DNA from: Prinsepia uniflora
Lineage: Eukaryota; Streptophyta; Magnoliopsida; Rosales; Rosaceae
DNA length: 64,000 nt
Reading direction: 5' to 3'
NCBI GenBank assembly: GCA_032719365.1
Contig: CM064870.1
Coordinates: forward strand, 28,847,066 to 28,911,065
The notes below the pieces were generated by a model that saw only the letters and a program-made list of their open reading frames with translations, ran no database searches and was not told where the DNA came from. A program made the position numbers and the translations under genes. Positions 25,185-37,604 of the stretch are shown in pieces (position 1 is the stretch's first letter; each line of letters begins with the position of its first letter).

Positions 25185-26548
25185 CTAATCGAATAAGCTG
25201 AATCCCATGTCATCGTCGCTCTCTTCCTTTGGTTCTTCCTGCCCACACACACAAACCAAAAATGAAAAACAACAAGAGGATAACAATAATGCGAATCAAG
25301 CATCATGAAATGCAACATATATCTCCAACTTTACTCAATACAACCTTATAATAATTTTGGTAAGCAAAGGCCCAAGTTTTATCACAATTCTCTCAAACTT
25401 CAATTCCAAAGACTAATCATCAAAACTTTCACAATTTCTTATAAAATCATCGATGCAAAGTCCATAACAACGAGTAAACAAAAAAAAAATGCAACGCAAA
25501 TGAGAAAACAATATCACATGCCACAAAGAACGAAATGTAAGGAAAAGAGAAAAAACGTGTAATGGCATTCTTACCTTCTTCTCCTCAACTGCAGGAGCAG
25601 CAGCCCTGGCAGCAGCCCCAGCACCAGCAGAAGCTGCAACAGCTACCGGAGCCGCACCACCACTTGCACCAGCATTCGAAATGAGATCCTCAAGGTTCTT
25701 CTTCTCTGCAAGCTTGGCAAAAAGGGTAGGCCAGTATGACTCCATAGCCACATTAGCTGATTTCACCAATGTGGCGATCTTTTCTGCCTATTAATCATGA
25801 CAATAAATACGGTTCAATGAATACACAATCAATCAATTTGAGGAAGGGCAGATTTGAGGATATTCATAGGTTGTATTTCATCTTTGGTTGCTAGTTATTC
25901 TTTCAATAATATCCTGTAACCTCGCCAATCTAACGGAATAAATAAGACTGAAGACAAAGGTCATGAACTATAGTACATAAATGCAGAGATTTGCTATACC
26001 TTCACTTGTATAAATAAAAATCATATCAATATTTCCGCAAGTGCAGTTGAGATCATATACAATACTAGCAAATGAATTAAAAGGGTATGTCCGGATGAGG
26101 AATTTAGGCTCATTAGTTAAAATGAGGAACTTCAAAGTACCAAGGAATTTCAAATGAGCATAGAACAACAACTAGACAAGGGAACTCATTTGAAATCCCT
26201 TGGTGTTTTGAAGTTCCTCATTTCTAGCTAATTTGGACTATATTCCTTGGAACTTTGAAGTTCCTCATCCAAACAGGATGTGGTGCTTGCATAATTATAT
26301 AAGATGCCAATAAGATCAAATTGGATATCTGTATTTTCAAAGAGATATAAACAAAGATGGTAAACCGAATTTATAGATTGACAAGTGGTTTTTGGTGATT
26401 GGCATAAACAAACATGTAATGTGAACTATGAAGTAAGGCATAAAGATTAAGCGAATATAAACAATTGTTGAGCGGTTCTTACTGTGATTGCGATGCCATC
26501 TTCATGAAGAATCAGAGAGGCGTAAGAACAAGCAAGCTGACCGGACAT
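25185..26548 (-). CDS. RPP1: 60S acidic ribosomal protein P1 (cytosolic), intact
   Basis: Three exons on the minus strand: 26548-26483, 25787-25575 and 25238-25185, all with GT-AG introns at codon borders, giving 110 residues, the usual P1 length. N-terminal MSGQLACSYASLILHEDG, helical domain with SYWPTLFAKLAEKKNLEDLI, Ala/Gly-rich hinge, and the acidic tail EESDDDMGFSLFD that recruits elongation factors to the ribosomal stalk with P0 and P2. No stops or shifts. An upstream 17-codon frame (26667-26614) precedes the ATG by 65 bp. This is the only host gene in the window that looks functional; TEs lie on both sides but none interrupts it, though the introns were not examined in detail. Confidence 0.96.
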
Positions 26549-26728
26549 CGTAGCACACAAGTAAATGATGAAGCTGAAAGCAACAAGCAAAATAAAAATT
26601 AGAAAACAAAGATTTACAGAAATTTGCCAATTTCCATCAGAAACAGGGAGAGGGCAACAAGTTCCATGGAGAGGACCTGTAAGACTCGGGGTGGCGCTGC
26701 GCAGAAGCAAATGGAAGAACGGAGGATT

Positions 26729-26855
26729 GTAGGGTTCTGCTACTGGGGTTTTATATAGAAATAGCCCAGTGTGCATTGTCTTGACAGAAGAACAAGGCCA
26801 TTTACTATGCGGCCCACCATAATTAAGGGCCGACCTTTTCAACAATTTCGGCCCA
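26729..26855 (-). promoter_or_regulatory. RPP1 promoter: TATA box, telo-like box, Site II motifs
   Basis: On the minus strand: CTATATAAAA at 26758-26749; GAACCCTAC (telo-box-like) at 26737-26729; TGGGCT at 26768-26763 and TGGGCC at 26816-26811 and 26855-26850 (Site II, TGGGCY). Telo and Site II boxes are typical of plant ribosomal protein promoters. A MITE begins 27 bp beyond the outermost Site II copy. Confidence 0.75.
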
Positions 26856-26882
26856 TATAATCAATTGCCTTTAGTACATTAA

Positions 26883-27499
26883 GGGTGTTTGATATGCCGT
26901 ATTACACTCCGGATAGGCTAAATAATCTGAAACATGTGTTTGGTACCAGTGGTATTAATTAGTCACCGTATAAGTTAATATGGTTGAATATTTTTATACG
27001 ATCCAGACACACTAAAATAATACGCTCGAAATTGTCTGTATTAAATAGTCAAATAACTAGTAATCTTGTAAAATATAATAATAATAATAATAATAATAAA
27101 TAGTAATATAATAAAAATAAAATATTAATTTAGTAAATATTAATAATAAAAAGTAATAAAGTAATAAATTCTAATAATAATAAATTAATAATTAATAATT
27201 AATGATATTTTAATAAATAATAATGATAAAATTAAAATTAATTAATAAATAAAAATGTAATAAATAGTAATAATAATTATTATTAAAATAAATAATAATA
27301 AAAATAATGACATATATAATTAATATTTAAGATATAAGTATTTCGTCAATTACTATAATATAATCCGGTCAGTATAATATAGTCGACATTCTAATCCGGA
27401 AAAGTACCAAACGCCCGACTAAATAATCAGTCTATCCGGTGGACAGATTAGTCTATCCGATTGAAATAGTCAGTACAGTACGGCATACCAAACGAGGCC
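26883..27499. mobile_element. Tourist-like (PIF/Harbinger) MITE, 617 bp
   Basis: Flanked by TAA on both sides (26880-26882, 27500-27502), the PIF/Harbinger target. Terminal inverted repeats GGGTGTTTGATATGCCGTA and GGCCTCGTTTGGTATGCCGTA (latter split: GGCCTCGTTTGG, TATGCCGTA), with further inverted similarity inside (CGGATAG...AATCTG). The middle (about 27075-27330) is an AAT-rich microsatellite-like tract. No coding capacity. Confidence 0.85.
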
Positions 27500-27502
27500 T
27501 AA

Positions 27503-27630
27503 AGGAGCACAATCTGGCAAAGAAGTTGGCATGCCCACGGCTATCTTTTCCAACAATTCAGCCCACAGGGCCAATTACTTCTCAATTAAACAAGCCCATC
27601 TTTACAAAATGAGTTTAATAATTTTTTAAG
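27503..27630. other. Unique spacer between two DNA transposons
   Basis: Contains two further GCCCA/GGCCC words but no gene. The last 10 bp (27621-27630) are the left target-site duplication of the next element. Confidence 0.4.
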
Positions 27631-28826
27631 AGTTTTTACTCAAGATGCCTCATAAGCATTAAGTTTAGTTTCAAAATGTCTTATGAACTCGATTTTGATC
27701 AAAGACATCCCTTGAAACCCCATTTTCATCTCAAGGTGCCCCTTTCCTATCAAATCCGTCAACTTTCTATCAAATATAAGGGTAAATCATCTTCTCCAAG
27801 TCAGGACCTTCATTAATAGCCCAAACACTCACATGGTCACCTTTTACACCAATCACACTTCTATTATCACCCTTAGGAACATTCGCACATCCATTGTTGC
27901 CCTTATCACCACTTTCCCCACTAATATTAAACTCTTTACCTGCATTTTCATCTCTCCCTTCCTCAAATTTCAACCCTTTTGAAGCCTCATTATCCTCAAC
28001 CTCAATCGGTACCATTTTGCACTTATTTCTTACCTTCCTTTTCTAAAAAAATGGAGCCCTTAACTCTCAAACTGATAATAATCTAGGACTCGTAGAATGC
28101 CAAAATTCTTGACCTCAAACGGATCCAAGATCTAAATCAATTGTATCATTTGTGTGCACAACCTTTTGATCTAATCAAAGACTCTGGCATTTCCTCCAAG
28201 CACCTCTCAATCGAATCCAAATTAGGAAAATGGGTTGTGAAAGACGTGGAGGAGAAGGGTGAGATAGAGAAAGTGAAAGTTGTGGAAATTTAGGTCGTAG
28301 GGAACCAAAAAAGGGGTCGACCGCCTAGAGCTAGGGTCTTGAAGAGTGAGGTTAGAGTTAGGTTGTAGATAAGAAGCTTGACGAGAAAAATCATGTAAGG
28401 AAACCAAGTACAAGGCAAACTCAAAGCTCGAAGAATGAAGATTTGGGAAATATGCCAGAGAATAATATGGTTTAGATGTGAAGGAGTGAACATTAAGCCG
28501 AAAAGAACACGCAGTGAAGCGACAATGAGGAAGGATGTACCAAAGAAGCAACCAGATTCTAGTAAAGTTGATGTGCCTGAGCAAAGAGATTTGGGAGACC
28601 ATGTACCGTTTGAGGTTGAGGACAATGAAACTCCGAAAGGGTTGAAATTTGAGGAAACTAAATGACAATTTTACCATTATTTTGACTGTAAGCTAATGGA
28701 TTTGATTGAAATGGGACACTTGAGACAAGAATAGGGTTCCAAGGGGCATCCTAGGTCAAAATCGAGTTCATAGGCATTTTGAGACTAAATTTAATGTTCA
28801 TGAGACATATTAAGTAATAAAAAAAC
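27631..28826. mobile_element. Fold-back Mutator-like element, 1196 bp
   Basis: Flanked by a 10-bp direct repeat ATTTTTTAAG (27621-27630 and 28827-28836), in the 9-11 bp range of Mutator-like TSDs. About 130-140 bp at each end are imperfect inverted repeats (left 27631-27765, right 28826-28690). A further inverted pair lies inside: minus-strand 28018-27955 and plus-strand 28605-28660 both read like VP-EVEDNE--KGLKFEE, so part of the interior is also inverted. Open frames on either strand are mirror images of each other; no transposase. Could be a captured gene fragment, duplicated head to head. Confidence 0.8.
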
Positions 28827-28836
28827 ATTTTTTAAG

Positions 28837-29055
28837 TCACTTTACTCACACTTTTGACATGTTTTTCTAGAATGTGCACTGCGTTTGTGATTTTTTTTTT
28901 ATATACACACAAGCTACCAGAGGAATTTTTAAATTATATGTCAAGTCTAAAGAGAATTATTTTGTATTTTCAACTCAAGTTAAAATATTGAAAGACAAAA
29001 AATTTGGAGTGACGGAATGAAAAAAATAATATGTGGGAGTTAGCTAGAATGTGGA

Positions 29056-29093
<38 letters not shown>

Positions 29094-29436
29094 CATTGGA
29101 GGGTTTTGAACCCCTGCCTTTATTTATTTAATTTCAATTTTGTAATTGTTACAAATTTAAGTAAACACCATTGAAAATTGTTAATTATATATTTAGTGTG
29201 AATTATGTTTTTTTTTTCTTTTTGGGGTTTGTTTTACAAAACAGTTTTTAAAATAATTTTTTATACATCGAAAACAGCAATTAGGATTTTTCAATTTTTC
29301 AATTTTAGAATTTATTTAGTAGATTACACTGAATATTATTTTGTAACAATGAAAAAGGAAAAACTTGTTTGGTACAAATATATAAAATTAGAGTACATAT
29401 GCATTAGACAATGGTTGTTACCGTAAGTTTTAAGAT
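28837..29436. other. AT-rich intergenic DNA with (TA)n
   Basis: No gene seen. A TA microsatellite of about 35 bp lies at 29057-29091. Homopolymer T runs at 28891 and 29209. Confidence 0.5.
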
Positions 29437-29995
29437 GATGATGGTGGGAATGATAATATAATATAGAGATAGTCGTGATGAGATGAGGGTAGAGGTGAGG
29501 GTGGTAGGGGTAGTGGTAGGGGTGCCAGCGGCGACGGTGGTAGGGGTGGTGTCGATAATGGTGGTTGAGGATGATCAGGGTAGTGGCAACAATGGTGGTT
29601 TTGGGTATGAGGGTGGCGACGAAGGTGGTGGTCTTGGAGTGGTGGCGTTGATGAGGTGGTAGCAATGGTGGTTATGCTGGGGAGGCATAAATGGTGGTTG
29701 CGGTGGTAGTAGCGATGGTGGCAGAGAATGATGATGGTTATTATAATGACAATGGTGGGTGGTGTTAGGGTGCGGGTGGTAATGCCAACAATTGCGATGG
29801 TGAATGTGGTAGTGATTTTTTTTTTTTGGGGGGGGGGCAGTAATATTGGGGTTGTATGTGGTGTTGGCAACAGTAGTGGGATGGTGGTGAGGTGGTGGTG
29901 TTAATGATGAGTGGTGGTGACAATAATAGTGGTGGGGGTGGTAGTTGCAGTGACAGTGGTGGTGTAAGAGTTGCTGGCAACTATGGTGTACGTAC
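29437..29995. repeat. GGTGGT/GATGGT low-complexity tract
   Basis: About 560 bp dominated on the plus strand by GGTGGT, GATGGT and GGTAGT words with no fixed period, plus a T-run/G-run at 29818-29837. It opens frames on the minus strand (His/Pro-rich, 29430-30075) that are artefacts of composition. Confidence 0.85.
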
Positions 29996-30007
29996 CAAAA
30001 ACACTTT

Positions 30008-30792
30008 GTGATAACTGTGTCTGGTCCTACTCCCGTCTGATAAGTCAACTGAAGTACCAAAAACACCCTTAACACTTGTCAGATAAGGGATAGCTGTATT
30101 GATTTCCACTCATACCACCGTCCCTCGATCAGCCCCGATCTCCGTGTCACAACATGGAGGGTCATCAAAATATCAAAGGTGTGAGTGGACAAAAAAAACA
30201 TCATTTGAAAATACGTTTCAAAAATGAACTTTATACCCTCCATCTTAAAACATACATGTATAAAGTAAACCATGAACAATCAGATTTCAAATCATGTCAC
30301 ATCACAAACCGTGGAACCCACAATTATAACATGTTTCAAAGTTAGTGGCCCACATTTCTCGAAATCTATTTCATTATATCACGTTACGAACCATGGACAC
30401 CAATATTCATAACCAATCCAAATCAATCATTGACTCCCTCGAGCATCAGTCGTCTGGGAAATACCTCGAGCTTCAGCTGCTTGGGACCAACCACCATGGC
30501 CATAGTAACAACAATAACACCGAGCATCAGTCATCTAGGAACACCCCGAGCTTTGGCTTTCTAGGACACAAATACCTCGAACATCAGCCGTCTGGGAGCA
30601 CCCCTAGCTTCGACTGTCTGAGAGACAATCACCCCATGCTCTAGTCGTCTATGAAACCCCCTAGCTTCCACTGTTTGGGAAATTCATCACCCTCAAAATG
30701 AAAATCATCAAGGGATTAAACCCAAAACCTTTCTTACAGAATCATACTTAACTCAATTCCAAGTCAAAATATCATTTTCAAGCCGGATCCGA
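30008..30792 (-). mobile_element. LTR fragment, outermost host of the nest (left piece)
   Basis: Minus-oriented LTR related to 1454-4586 (shares AACTGTG-CTGGTCCT-CTCCCGTCT). Carries GTGTGAGTGGAC (about 30178), CCCTCC box and an array at 30433-30680. Broken at 30792 by the next element; it resumes at 49266. Its own end near 30008 is worn, so the start is approximate. Confidence 0.8.
30433..30680. repeat. CAGTCGTCTGGGA-type hairpin-unit array
   Basis: Alternating units like CGAGCATCAGTCGTCTGGGA and CGAGCTTCAGCTGCTTGGGA, about 30 bp period, 8 or so copies. Reverse-complement relatives fill the same site of the LTR at 45446-45622. Confidence 0.8.
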
Positions 30793-31139
30793 TGACACGA
30801 CCCATCCCAAATCCCCCCGGGATTAACGCGGGAGGTGCCATACTCTCGTCTGACACGAAGTGTCAGACAAGGGATAACTCAAACCTTAGCCCAAACGGGG
30901 CTTCCAGAGTGCGCCAGGATCAGTGGAGGAGTGTAATGTCTCGGTCTCTGCTACAGCCTACATCCATGATTAACCCGAAGGACATTAAAACCATAAAAAC
31001 TGTGAGTGGACGAAATAAAGAATTTATAAAAACTCATTTTACAAAAAGACATTTACCCTTCACTAAAAAGCATGCATGCATCCGAAAACCAATAATCAAA
31101 CCATTTACTTAATTAAATCATTAGGACCTTAGCCCAAAA

Positions 31140-31325
31140 TCGTAAAGTCCAACCAAGTGGGAATTGAGCTCTGAACCAAGTATGTAGGAACTCAGCCCAA
31201 AACCAAGTATATGGGAACTCAGCCCAAAACCGATCATGTGGGAACTCAGACCAAAACCAAGTATATGGGAACTCAGCCCAAAACCGTATATATAGGAACT
31301 CAGCCTAAAACCAATCATGTGGATC
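31140..31325. repeat. GGGAACTCAGCCC-type hairpin-unit array
   Basis: Six units of about 32 bp around TGGGAACTCAGCCCA (TGGG/CCCA arms, 7-base loop), separated by AAACC-AGTATA or -CATG. Continues in the same LTR beyond the nested element (42530-42760) with changed arms. Confidence 0.8.
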
Positions 31326-32063
31326 ACTGCCCAAATCCATTATTAAAATAGAAATACCAATCCATAAAACCATTAAAACATAGTGTAACAAATCCTCGAC
31401 ATCCCAGATGCTTAATCAATACTATTATCACGGTCTCTAAGGCTAAGAGTGCCACTCAGGGTCTCAATCTCGAGTCTCCTTAGGGTTCACCCAAGTTATT
31501 GACCCTCCTTGGGGATATTATCCATAATTGCTGTCAGGACCCACCCCGGCTTCACCACGAAACCCGAGGTAAATCCTGCTCCCGTCTGACATCCCGACAC
31601 CTAATGTAGTCAGACGCAGGAGAATACACTCAATAAATCCCAAAGTTAAAGTTTTACAGAGCATAGTACGAATTACAAAGAAATAAAACCGACGATAATT
31701 ACACGCACGCGGAAGAAAACGTAAGCACTCTGAGACCCTGCTCGTCACTTCTATGCCTCAGACACTGCCTCGACGTCAAGACCCCGCGCTAGCTCCACAA
31801 CCTGGAGGGCAATTTAAAACAGAAGGTGTGAGTGGACCATAATAACAAGAAAGTTCTAAAACCATTTATAAGAAAAACCGGGTTTAGCCCTCCGTTTTAA
31901 AACCACATGCACAACCCAGTTATTTAAACAGTTATATATCAATCACCATAAAACATCATAAGAAACAGAAACACTATAAAACGGGTATAAAAGTCATATC
32001 AGAAGTATCATAAAATGTGAATATCAAATCATCATTTTACGATCAAACCTGCTGGACCTATCC

Positions 32064-32253
32064 GAGTCTTTAAACTCCCGAGTCTTTAAACTCAATCCAG
32101 GCCTCAATATAATCCGAGTCTTTAAACTCCCGAGTCTTTAAACTCAACAGGCTTACGGGGGAAATATCAATATATCCGAGTCTTTAAACTCCCGAGTCTT
32201 TAAACTCAATCCGGGCCCGTCCCCCGTCAATCAATATCCGGGTCTTTAAACCC
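32064..32253. repeat. Palindromic 14-mer array in 3' LTR
   Basis: Three close pairs of GAGTCTTTAAACTC (first at 32064) followed by one GGGTCTTTAAACCC at 32240. The same order is kept in the 5' LTR at 39807-39996. Confidence 0.9.
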
Positions 32254-33744
32254 AATAACCAGATCCAGCAAATCCAATACAAAACCATTTGAAAACCATT
32301 TCCAAATTCACATCCAAACCCGAATTCGAAATCCCCGGTCCGAAGCCTTTCCGGCGTCCAGAACCGTCATTCCGAACCCAAATCCGGAATTCCACTTTTC
32401 AACTTTAAAATCAAATTCCGTTTCTGAAATCCGATTTCAAAACTGAAAGCCTTGATCATCAAAATTATGTTCCAAAACTCCTTTATAATCATTGGAAACC
32501 ATTTATCATTTGAAATCCCAAATCATAACATCGAAATCAGAATTCCAAACTTCCTCGTAAAGCGTGCCAAATACGTACTTTCTCGAAAAACGTGCAATTA
32601 TAGAAAACCAACACCACGCATTTAACAATCATGAAATCACATGTAAACCCATAAAACAAGTAATTAAAAGCAGTTATGCATGCTCGAGTTTAGAGAAAGG
32701 GTCCACTCACAGTACCGCGCCCTCAATCGCGTCCCGAACGTCCAGCACGTTCCTCGGCTTCCTCGGGAAATCCCGATCCTGTCAACAACCACCAAATTAC
32801 GTCACTAACACGTCTACGAGTATCCACCTAAATTCCCTCAAAAATCCCCGGGTCCTGAACGTAACGAACCGGAACCCTAAACGTTCACCCTCGCGGAACT
32901 ACTTCGATTCGACGTCCGATTAACCCGAAACCAATTCCAATGGACTCGTCACAACTCCTGGACCAAAAACCATGTTGACCATTTTCCCCAGAACTGCCGC
33001 ACGCGCCCCCACGCACTGCCCAACGTGGCTGCGCGTGGGCCTCACGCGCCAGCTACAGTGTCACCCTCACTTGTACTGAACCGGCCGCTGCAACTTGGAC
33101 CGGCGAGAACCATTCTCCGTCGTCCGGTCACCAATTCACCTCCTTTCTTCACCCACAGCTTCGTCCAGACCTACCCTAGCTATTCCCCAATTCCTCTAAC
33201 CTTGACACGGTCCCATCATCGTCGACTGAAGCTCGAAAGAAAACCCGAGCACTGCTCTGTTTTCTTTCCCGGCCACCCGGATCACCTCCCATCACGGTGG
33301 CCAGCCCAAAATTTTCCTAAAACCCTTCTGAACCTAACCCATCTCTCCTAAACCTCCGACTCAGTCCCTAGGTTCACGACTTTAGGTTCGATCCTTGAAA
33401 GCAAAACAGAGCATACAGAGTCCCTCCGTCGTGCTAACCCCTACCGTTCACTCCCCATCACGGCAGCACAACCAGAGGACGCCTAGACCTCACCTGAGTC
33501 TCCCAGACCACCCTAGACTCATCGATTCGACCTCTAGACTCACGACTTCCACTTTGAAACTTGACGGGAAAACAAGGCAAATTTACAGGGATGAGGGATT
33601 ACCTGTAACCGTCCACGATCGTGCTCGCCGCCGCGTTCCCTGGAGTCCACAGCGTCACCTCAGCCTCCTCTCGAGGTCAATCGCACCCGTATACGGCCAC
33701 AGCACCACCACAAGCCCTTAGTCTTCTCTGTTTTCTCTGGTTTT

Positions 33745-36700
33745 TGTAACGCCCCGGACGTTCTGAAAATGTAATATTGTAAAATATTGAATAAAATGAC
33801 GTTTTTACCCCTGTGATTTGTGTGGTCAATTTGTTGACTTTTTGATTGGGAGGTCGAACGGACGTGGAGTGATGACCGTGACGTAGTTCGGGACGTCACG
33901 AGTTCATAGACAGGTGGCACGTTCGATTCGGACGAACAGGGTGAAAGTTATGATGTTCGGAAGTTCAGGGGCATTACCGTAATTGGGCGTTATTAAGGGG
34001 AAAAGTTGACTTTTTGTTTGACAATTGATATGCATTTGACTCGAAGACCGTTATGTTCGTCTCGACACCCTGAGTATAACGACAGGCGGCACGCTTGAAA
34101 CGGACATCAGATGACCGAGTTATGGGTCACGGAAGTTGGAGGGCAATTTGGTAATTATTGCACAGAGGGGCATTTTGGTCATTTTCACGGCGGTTACTGT
34201 AGCACCACCGTGAAAAATAGAGTGCGGCCGTGGAGCTTTGTGCGTGCAATTGTTTATGGCTAAGTGGACTGGTGAGTGGGTTTAGTTTATGAATTTTGAG
34301 ATTGTGGGAAGCATCCATGCGTGTCTGGGCTGAGACAGAATGCACGGGAGAGGTTTTTAATTTGTTCTTGGGGTCTGTTTGCGGGAGGCAACTGCGCAGT
34401 GACCAGCTGAGGGATTCTCACGGGTTGTCGTCTCACTGCGATCGATTAACTGAGTTAGAGGTTGTGGGGAGGTCATTTTGGTTCAGTTTGGGAGCTGAGA
34501 GTGTGAGGAACTGTGAGAGGAGCCGTGAGGAAACATTTTCGGGTTTTTGGAGGGAAGTTTCAGGGTTCAATTCCTACGGTTTTGGGGCCAAACTAAGGAC
34601 ACTGAGGGACTTCTGGGAGTGAAAGGATCACGTTGGTGCAAGTTTTGGGTGAGGACGACCACTGTTGGCCCTAGAACCCAAGTGCTGTTCAAGGAGGAAC
34701 CAGTTGGAGGGAAAAATCCCATTCAATTTCTGGAGCCTGTTGATCGAAACCAAAGGCCGTGTTAGACTTCTGGGGCCACTTCGAGCACAACCGTGCAAGA
34801 ATTGAAGGAGGAGGAGGACAGTTTGGCCGGGAACCTAAGTCTCAGTTTCAGGGGAAAACCAGTGCTAAGGGCGACGACTTCCAGGTAACGGCGAGCTAAA
34901 TTGTTAGTGCCATTGTGTTCGTATAGGTCCCTTTATGCTACTGGTGAAATTAATTTGGAAATGGAACCGTGTAGGGTGAGTTCCAGAAGTCGACTTGTTC
35001 GACTGTTCGAGCTTGAGTTGGGTCGATTTGGTGTCAGTCGAGGTTAGTCACCAACACAGACCTGAAATTAATGAGTTAGAGAAGATAATAGGATCAAAAA
35101 CGAGAGGAATTGATTGAGAATTGAGCTTGAACTGGTCGGGTTGAGTCGCGGGTAACAGACCCGTTTATCAGTCTATCCGGGTAAGAACGATGACACTGTA
35201 GCTTGGCGCGTGGCCTTCACGCGCATCCACTTTGGGCGCGCGTGACGGCGCGTGCGATGTCATCTCCGATCACGGTCAACATGGGAATTGTTCCTTTCAG
35301 TCTAATTAACATTTTCCCTTTAGGATTCGAGTTGTTCGGGAGTCGTTCGGGATAATCTCGGGAGCCCGGAAGTTTAGGTCCTTAAGGTTTATTTCGCCGA
35401 AAAATCCGGGAAATTAGGGAAAAATCATACGAGCTATTTGAGGATGTTTGTAACCCTTCTTGTACATTTTTACAGGCCCAGACACTTCCGAAGCTACGGA
35501 GGAACGCGCGGGACGCGATTGACGCGTCCTAAAACTGTGAGTGGACCTTTTGATTTCTAAATTGGGCATGCATGACTATTTTGCTTATTTATCTCTTGGT
35601 TTTACCTATGATTTTATGATGGTGATATGATATATCGGTTTTACATGTTTCCACGTTTTTCGAGATATTTATCGTATTTCACGCATTTCGAGATTACGGT
35701 TTTTGCTTATGCATGCGTGATGATTTTGATGAAGTACCTGGATATGAATATGCATGTCTCGGATTTATGATGTTTGATCACATTGTGAAGTAATTTTTGG
35801 AAATTGCATGTGTTGGAATTTGCAAGTGAATTCGGACATAAGTCCTGTTATGATGAGAAATGTTTTCGGAATAATGTTGGAAAACGGTTTGTGATGAATC
35901 CTGGTTTGTTGTGTTTAAAAACGGTTTTGGGTTTAAAGATCCGGTTAATGGTTGGATCTGGTTTTGGGTTTAAAGACCCGGTATGTTGATGACGGGGGCA
36001 GGCCCGAAAATTGGGTTTAAAGACCCGAATTGAGTTTAAAGACTCGTGAGTTTAAAGACTCGATTATTATGATACCCCTGAGGCCTATTAATCATGTTTT
36101 GAGTTTAAAGACTCGTTGATATCCCGGGAAGGCCTAATTTTGAGTTTAAAGACTCGGATGGATCCAACGGCATAATTGTGGTTATTGATTCACGTTTTAC
36201 TTGATTTGTGCAATTAACGTTCAAAATGACGGTTTCTGAAACCTGGAATTATTAAATGGTTTTTACATGAATTATGGCGATCCTTTGTAACGTTTTTCAC
36301 GTGTTTCGGAAAAAGAGTTTTCAAAAGTTAATATGCAAAATTTGAATATTTGGTTATGCATGCGTGTTACAAAACTGGAGGGCGAACCCGATTTCGGAAA
36401 AACTGTTTTTCCTGTAAAACTTATGTTTCGGTCCACTCACACTTTGTTGTTTTAAATTCCCTCCAGGTCGTGGTACAAGTGCGGGGGCAAGCGCCGAGGC
36501 AGAGGCGGAGGCATAAAGTTTTCCGTTGCGGAGTAGTTAGTTCACAGAGTAGGATTTGTTTCTTTAACTTGTTTTGTAATATTATGCTCTATGAAACTGT
36601 GGACTTGACATCCAGTCGGTTGTAATCGTTTAATCTCCCTGGTCTGACAATGGGTGTGTTGTAATATTGATTAGTTTTCCGGTCTTTTGGATTTGATTGT

Positions 36701-36758
36701 CAGACGGGAGCAGGATGCTTCCCGATTATCGAGGCGATAATCGGGGTGGGTCCTGTCA
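33745..36758 (+). mobile_element. Solo LTR, 3014 bp, plus orientation
   Basis: TGTAACGCCCCGGACG... to ...GGGTGGGTCCTGTCA; TSD GTTTT at 33740-33744 and 36759-36763. Contains two tandem copies of a U3 module (about 33870-33990 and 34050-34165), TGACGT-8 bp-ACGTCA (33879-33898), GCGCGTG/CACGCGC hairpin (about 35208), 12-bp arms TGTGAGTGGACC (35536) and GGTCCACTCACA (36430), a 14-mer array, and terminal hairpin arms GTCTGACAAT (36642) and ATTGTCAGAC (36696). Youngest layer of this nest. Confidence 0.95.
35929..36155. repeat. Palindromic 14-mer array in solo LTR
   Basis: GGGTTTAAAGATCC at 35929 (one G-T pair), GGGTTTAAAGACCC units next, then several GAGTTTAAAGACTC units to 36155. Order is GGG-type first, then GAG-type on the element strand, as in other copies. 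Confidence 0.9.
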
Positions 36759-37587
36759 GTTTTCCCCGTGACTCTCACTCACTCATACACCACTATCACC
36801 TCTTCTAACCCTCTCACTATCTTCCTCTTATGCTCTGATCAATCTCACACACTCACAACTCACCAGCACACACACCGTCATCGATCCATTCTCTCAATTT
36901 CCCTCACCGCCTCACTCTGTTTCACTCGAACACACACGAACACACACGGTTGCACCCAATTAATTAGGACCGTGCACACATGAGAACTCCCCAGAAGCCA
37001 CTACACACCTGCCACATGTCACCATCCACTCCATACTCCCCACATGGCTCAATCCGAGCCGTCCATCTGCCCTCTCTCTCTGCACAATTTCCAGAGTACA
37101 AAAGACCAAAATGCCCTTCCTTTTTACCCAATTTTACAATTTTGCCACTAACTTCCTAGACCCGTAACTCCCACATCGTAAGTCCGATAAATACGTGCCG
37201 CCTGTAATCGAACTCAGGACGATGAGATCTACCTAACCATCCTCGGTCAACGTACCAAAACCTGATCGTCCAAAAAGTCAACGTTTCCCCTTCTTTTAAC
37301 CCAATTACGGTTATGCCCTCGACCTTCCGAACAGCGAAACTTCCCCCTCGGATGTCGGACTCAGGCGTGCCACCTGCCTACGGATTCGTGATGTCTTAAA
37401 CTACGTCCTGGTCACCGGTCAAAGTCCATCGGACCACCCGAACTAAAAGTCAACTTTTTGCCCAAACCAGGGGCAAAATCGTCATTCTACACTTACGGAC
37501 CTATCGGGACCACCTAACCACCAATTAGCCTCACTAATCCCACCTTCATCACGCTACTAATCCCGACTCTCGGGTCGGGTTGTTACA

Positions 37588-37604
37588 ATCTACCCACCTA
37601 AAAA
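37588..37604 (-). other. Polypurine tract before the 3' LTR
   Basis: Minus strand reads TTTTTAGGTGGGTAGAT directly before TGTAACAACC, preceded by GGGACGAAATTC. This is the second-strand priming site position for plant Ty3-gypsy elements of this type. Confidence 0.75.

Larger units (their letters stand above)
31532..37587 (-). mobile_element. 3' LTR of the gag-only element, split by a solo LTR
   Basis: TGTCAGGACCCACCCCGG... to ...TCGGGTTGTTACA. Interrupted between 33744 and 36764. The other LTR reads straight through the site (about 41486), giving the empty-site sequence. Carries the 14-mer array at 32064-32253. Confidence 0.93.

Noticed and set aside
28222..28677. 151-codon minus-strand frame
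   Set aside because: Inside the Mutator-like element, overlapped by other frames on both strands, no start context or family.
29575..30075. His/Pro-rich frames on the minus strand
   Set aside because: Composition artefact of the GGT-rich tract; several overlapping frames are open at once.
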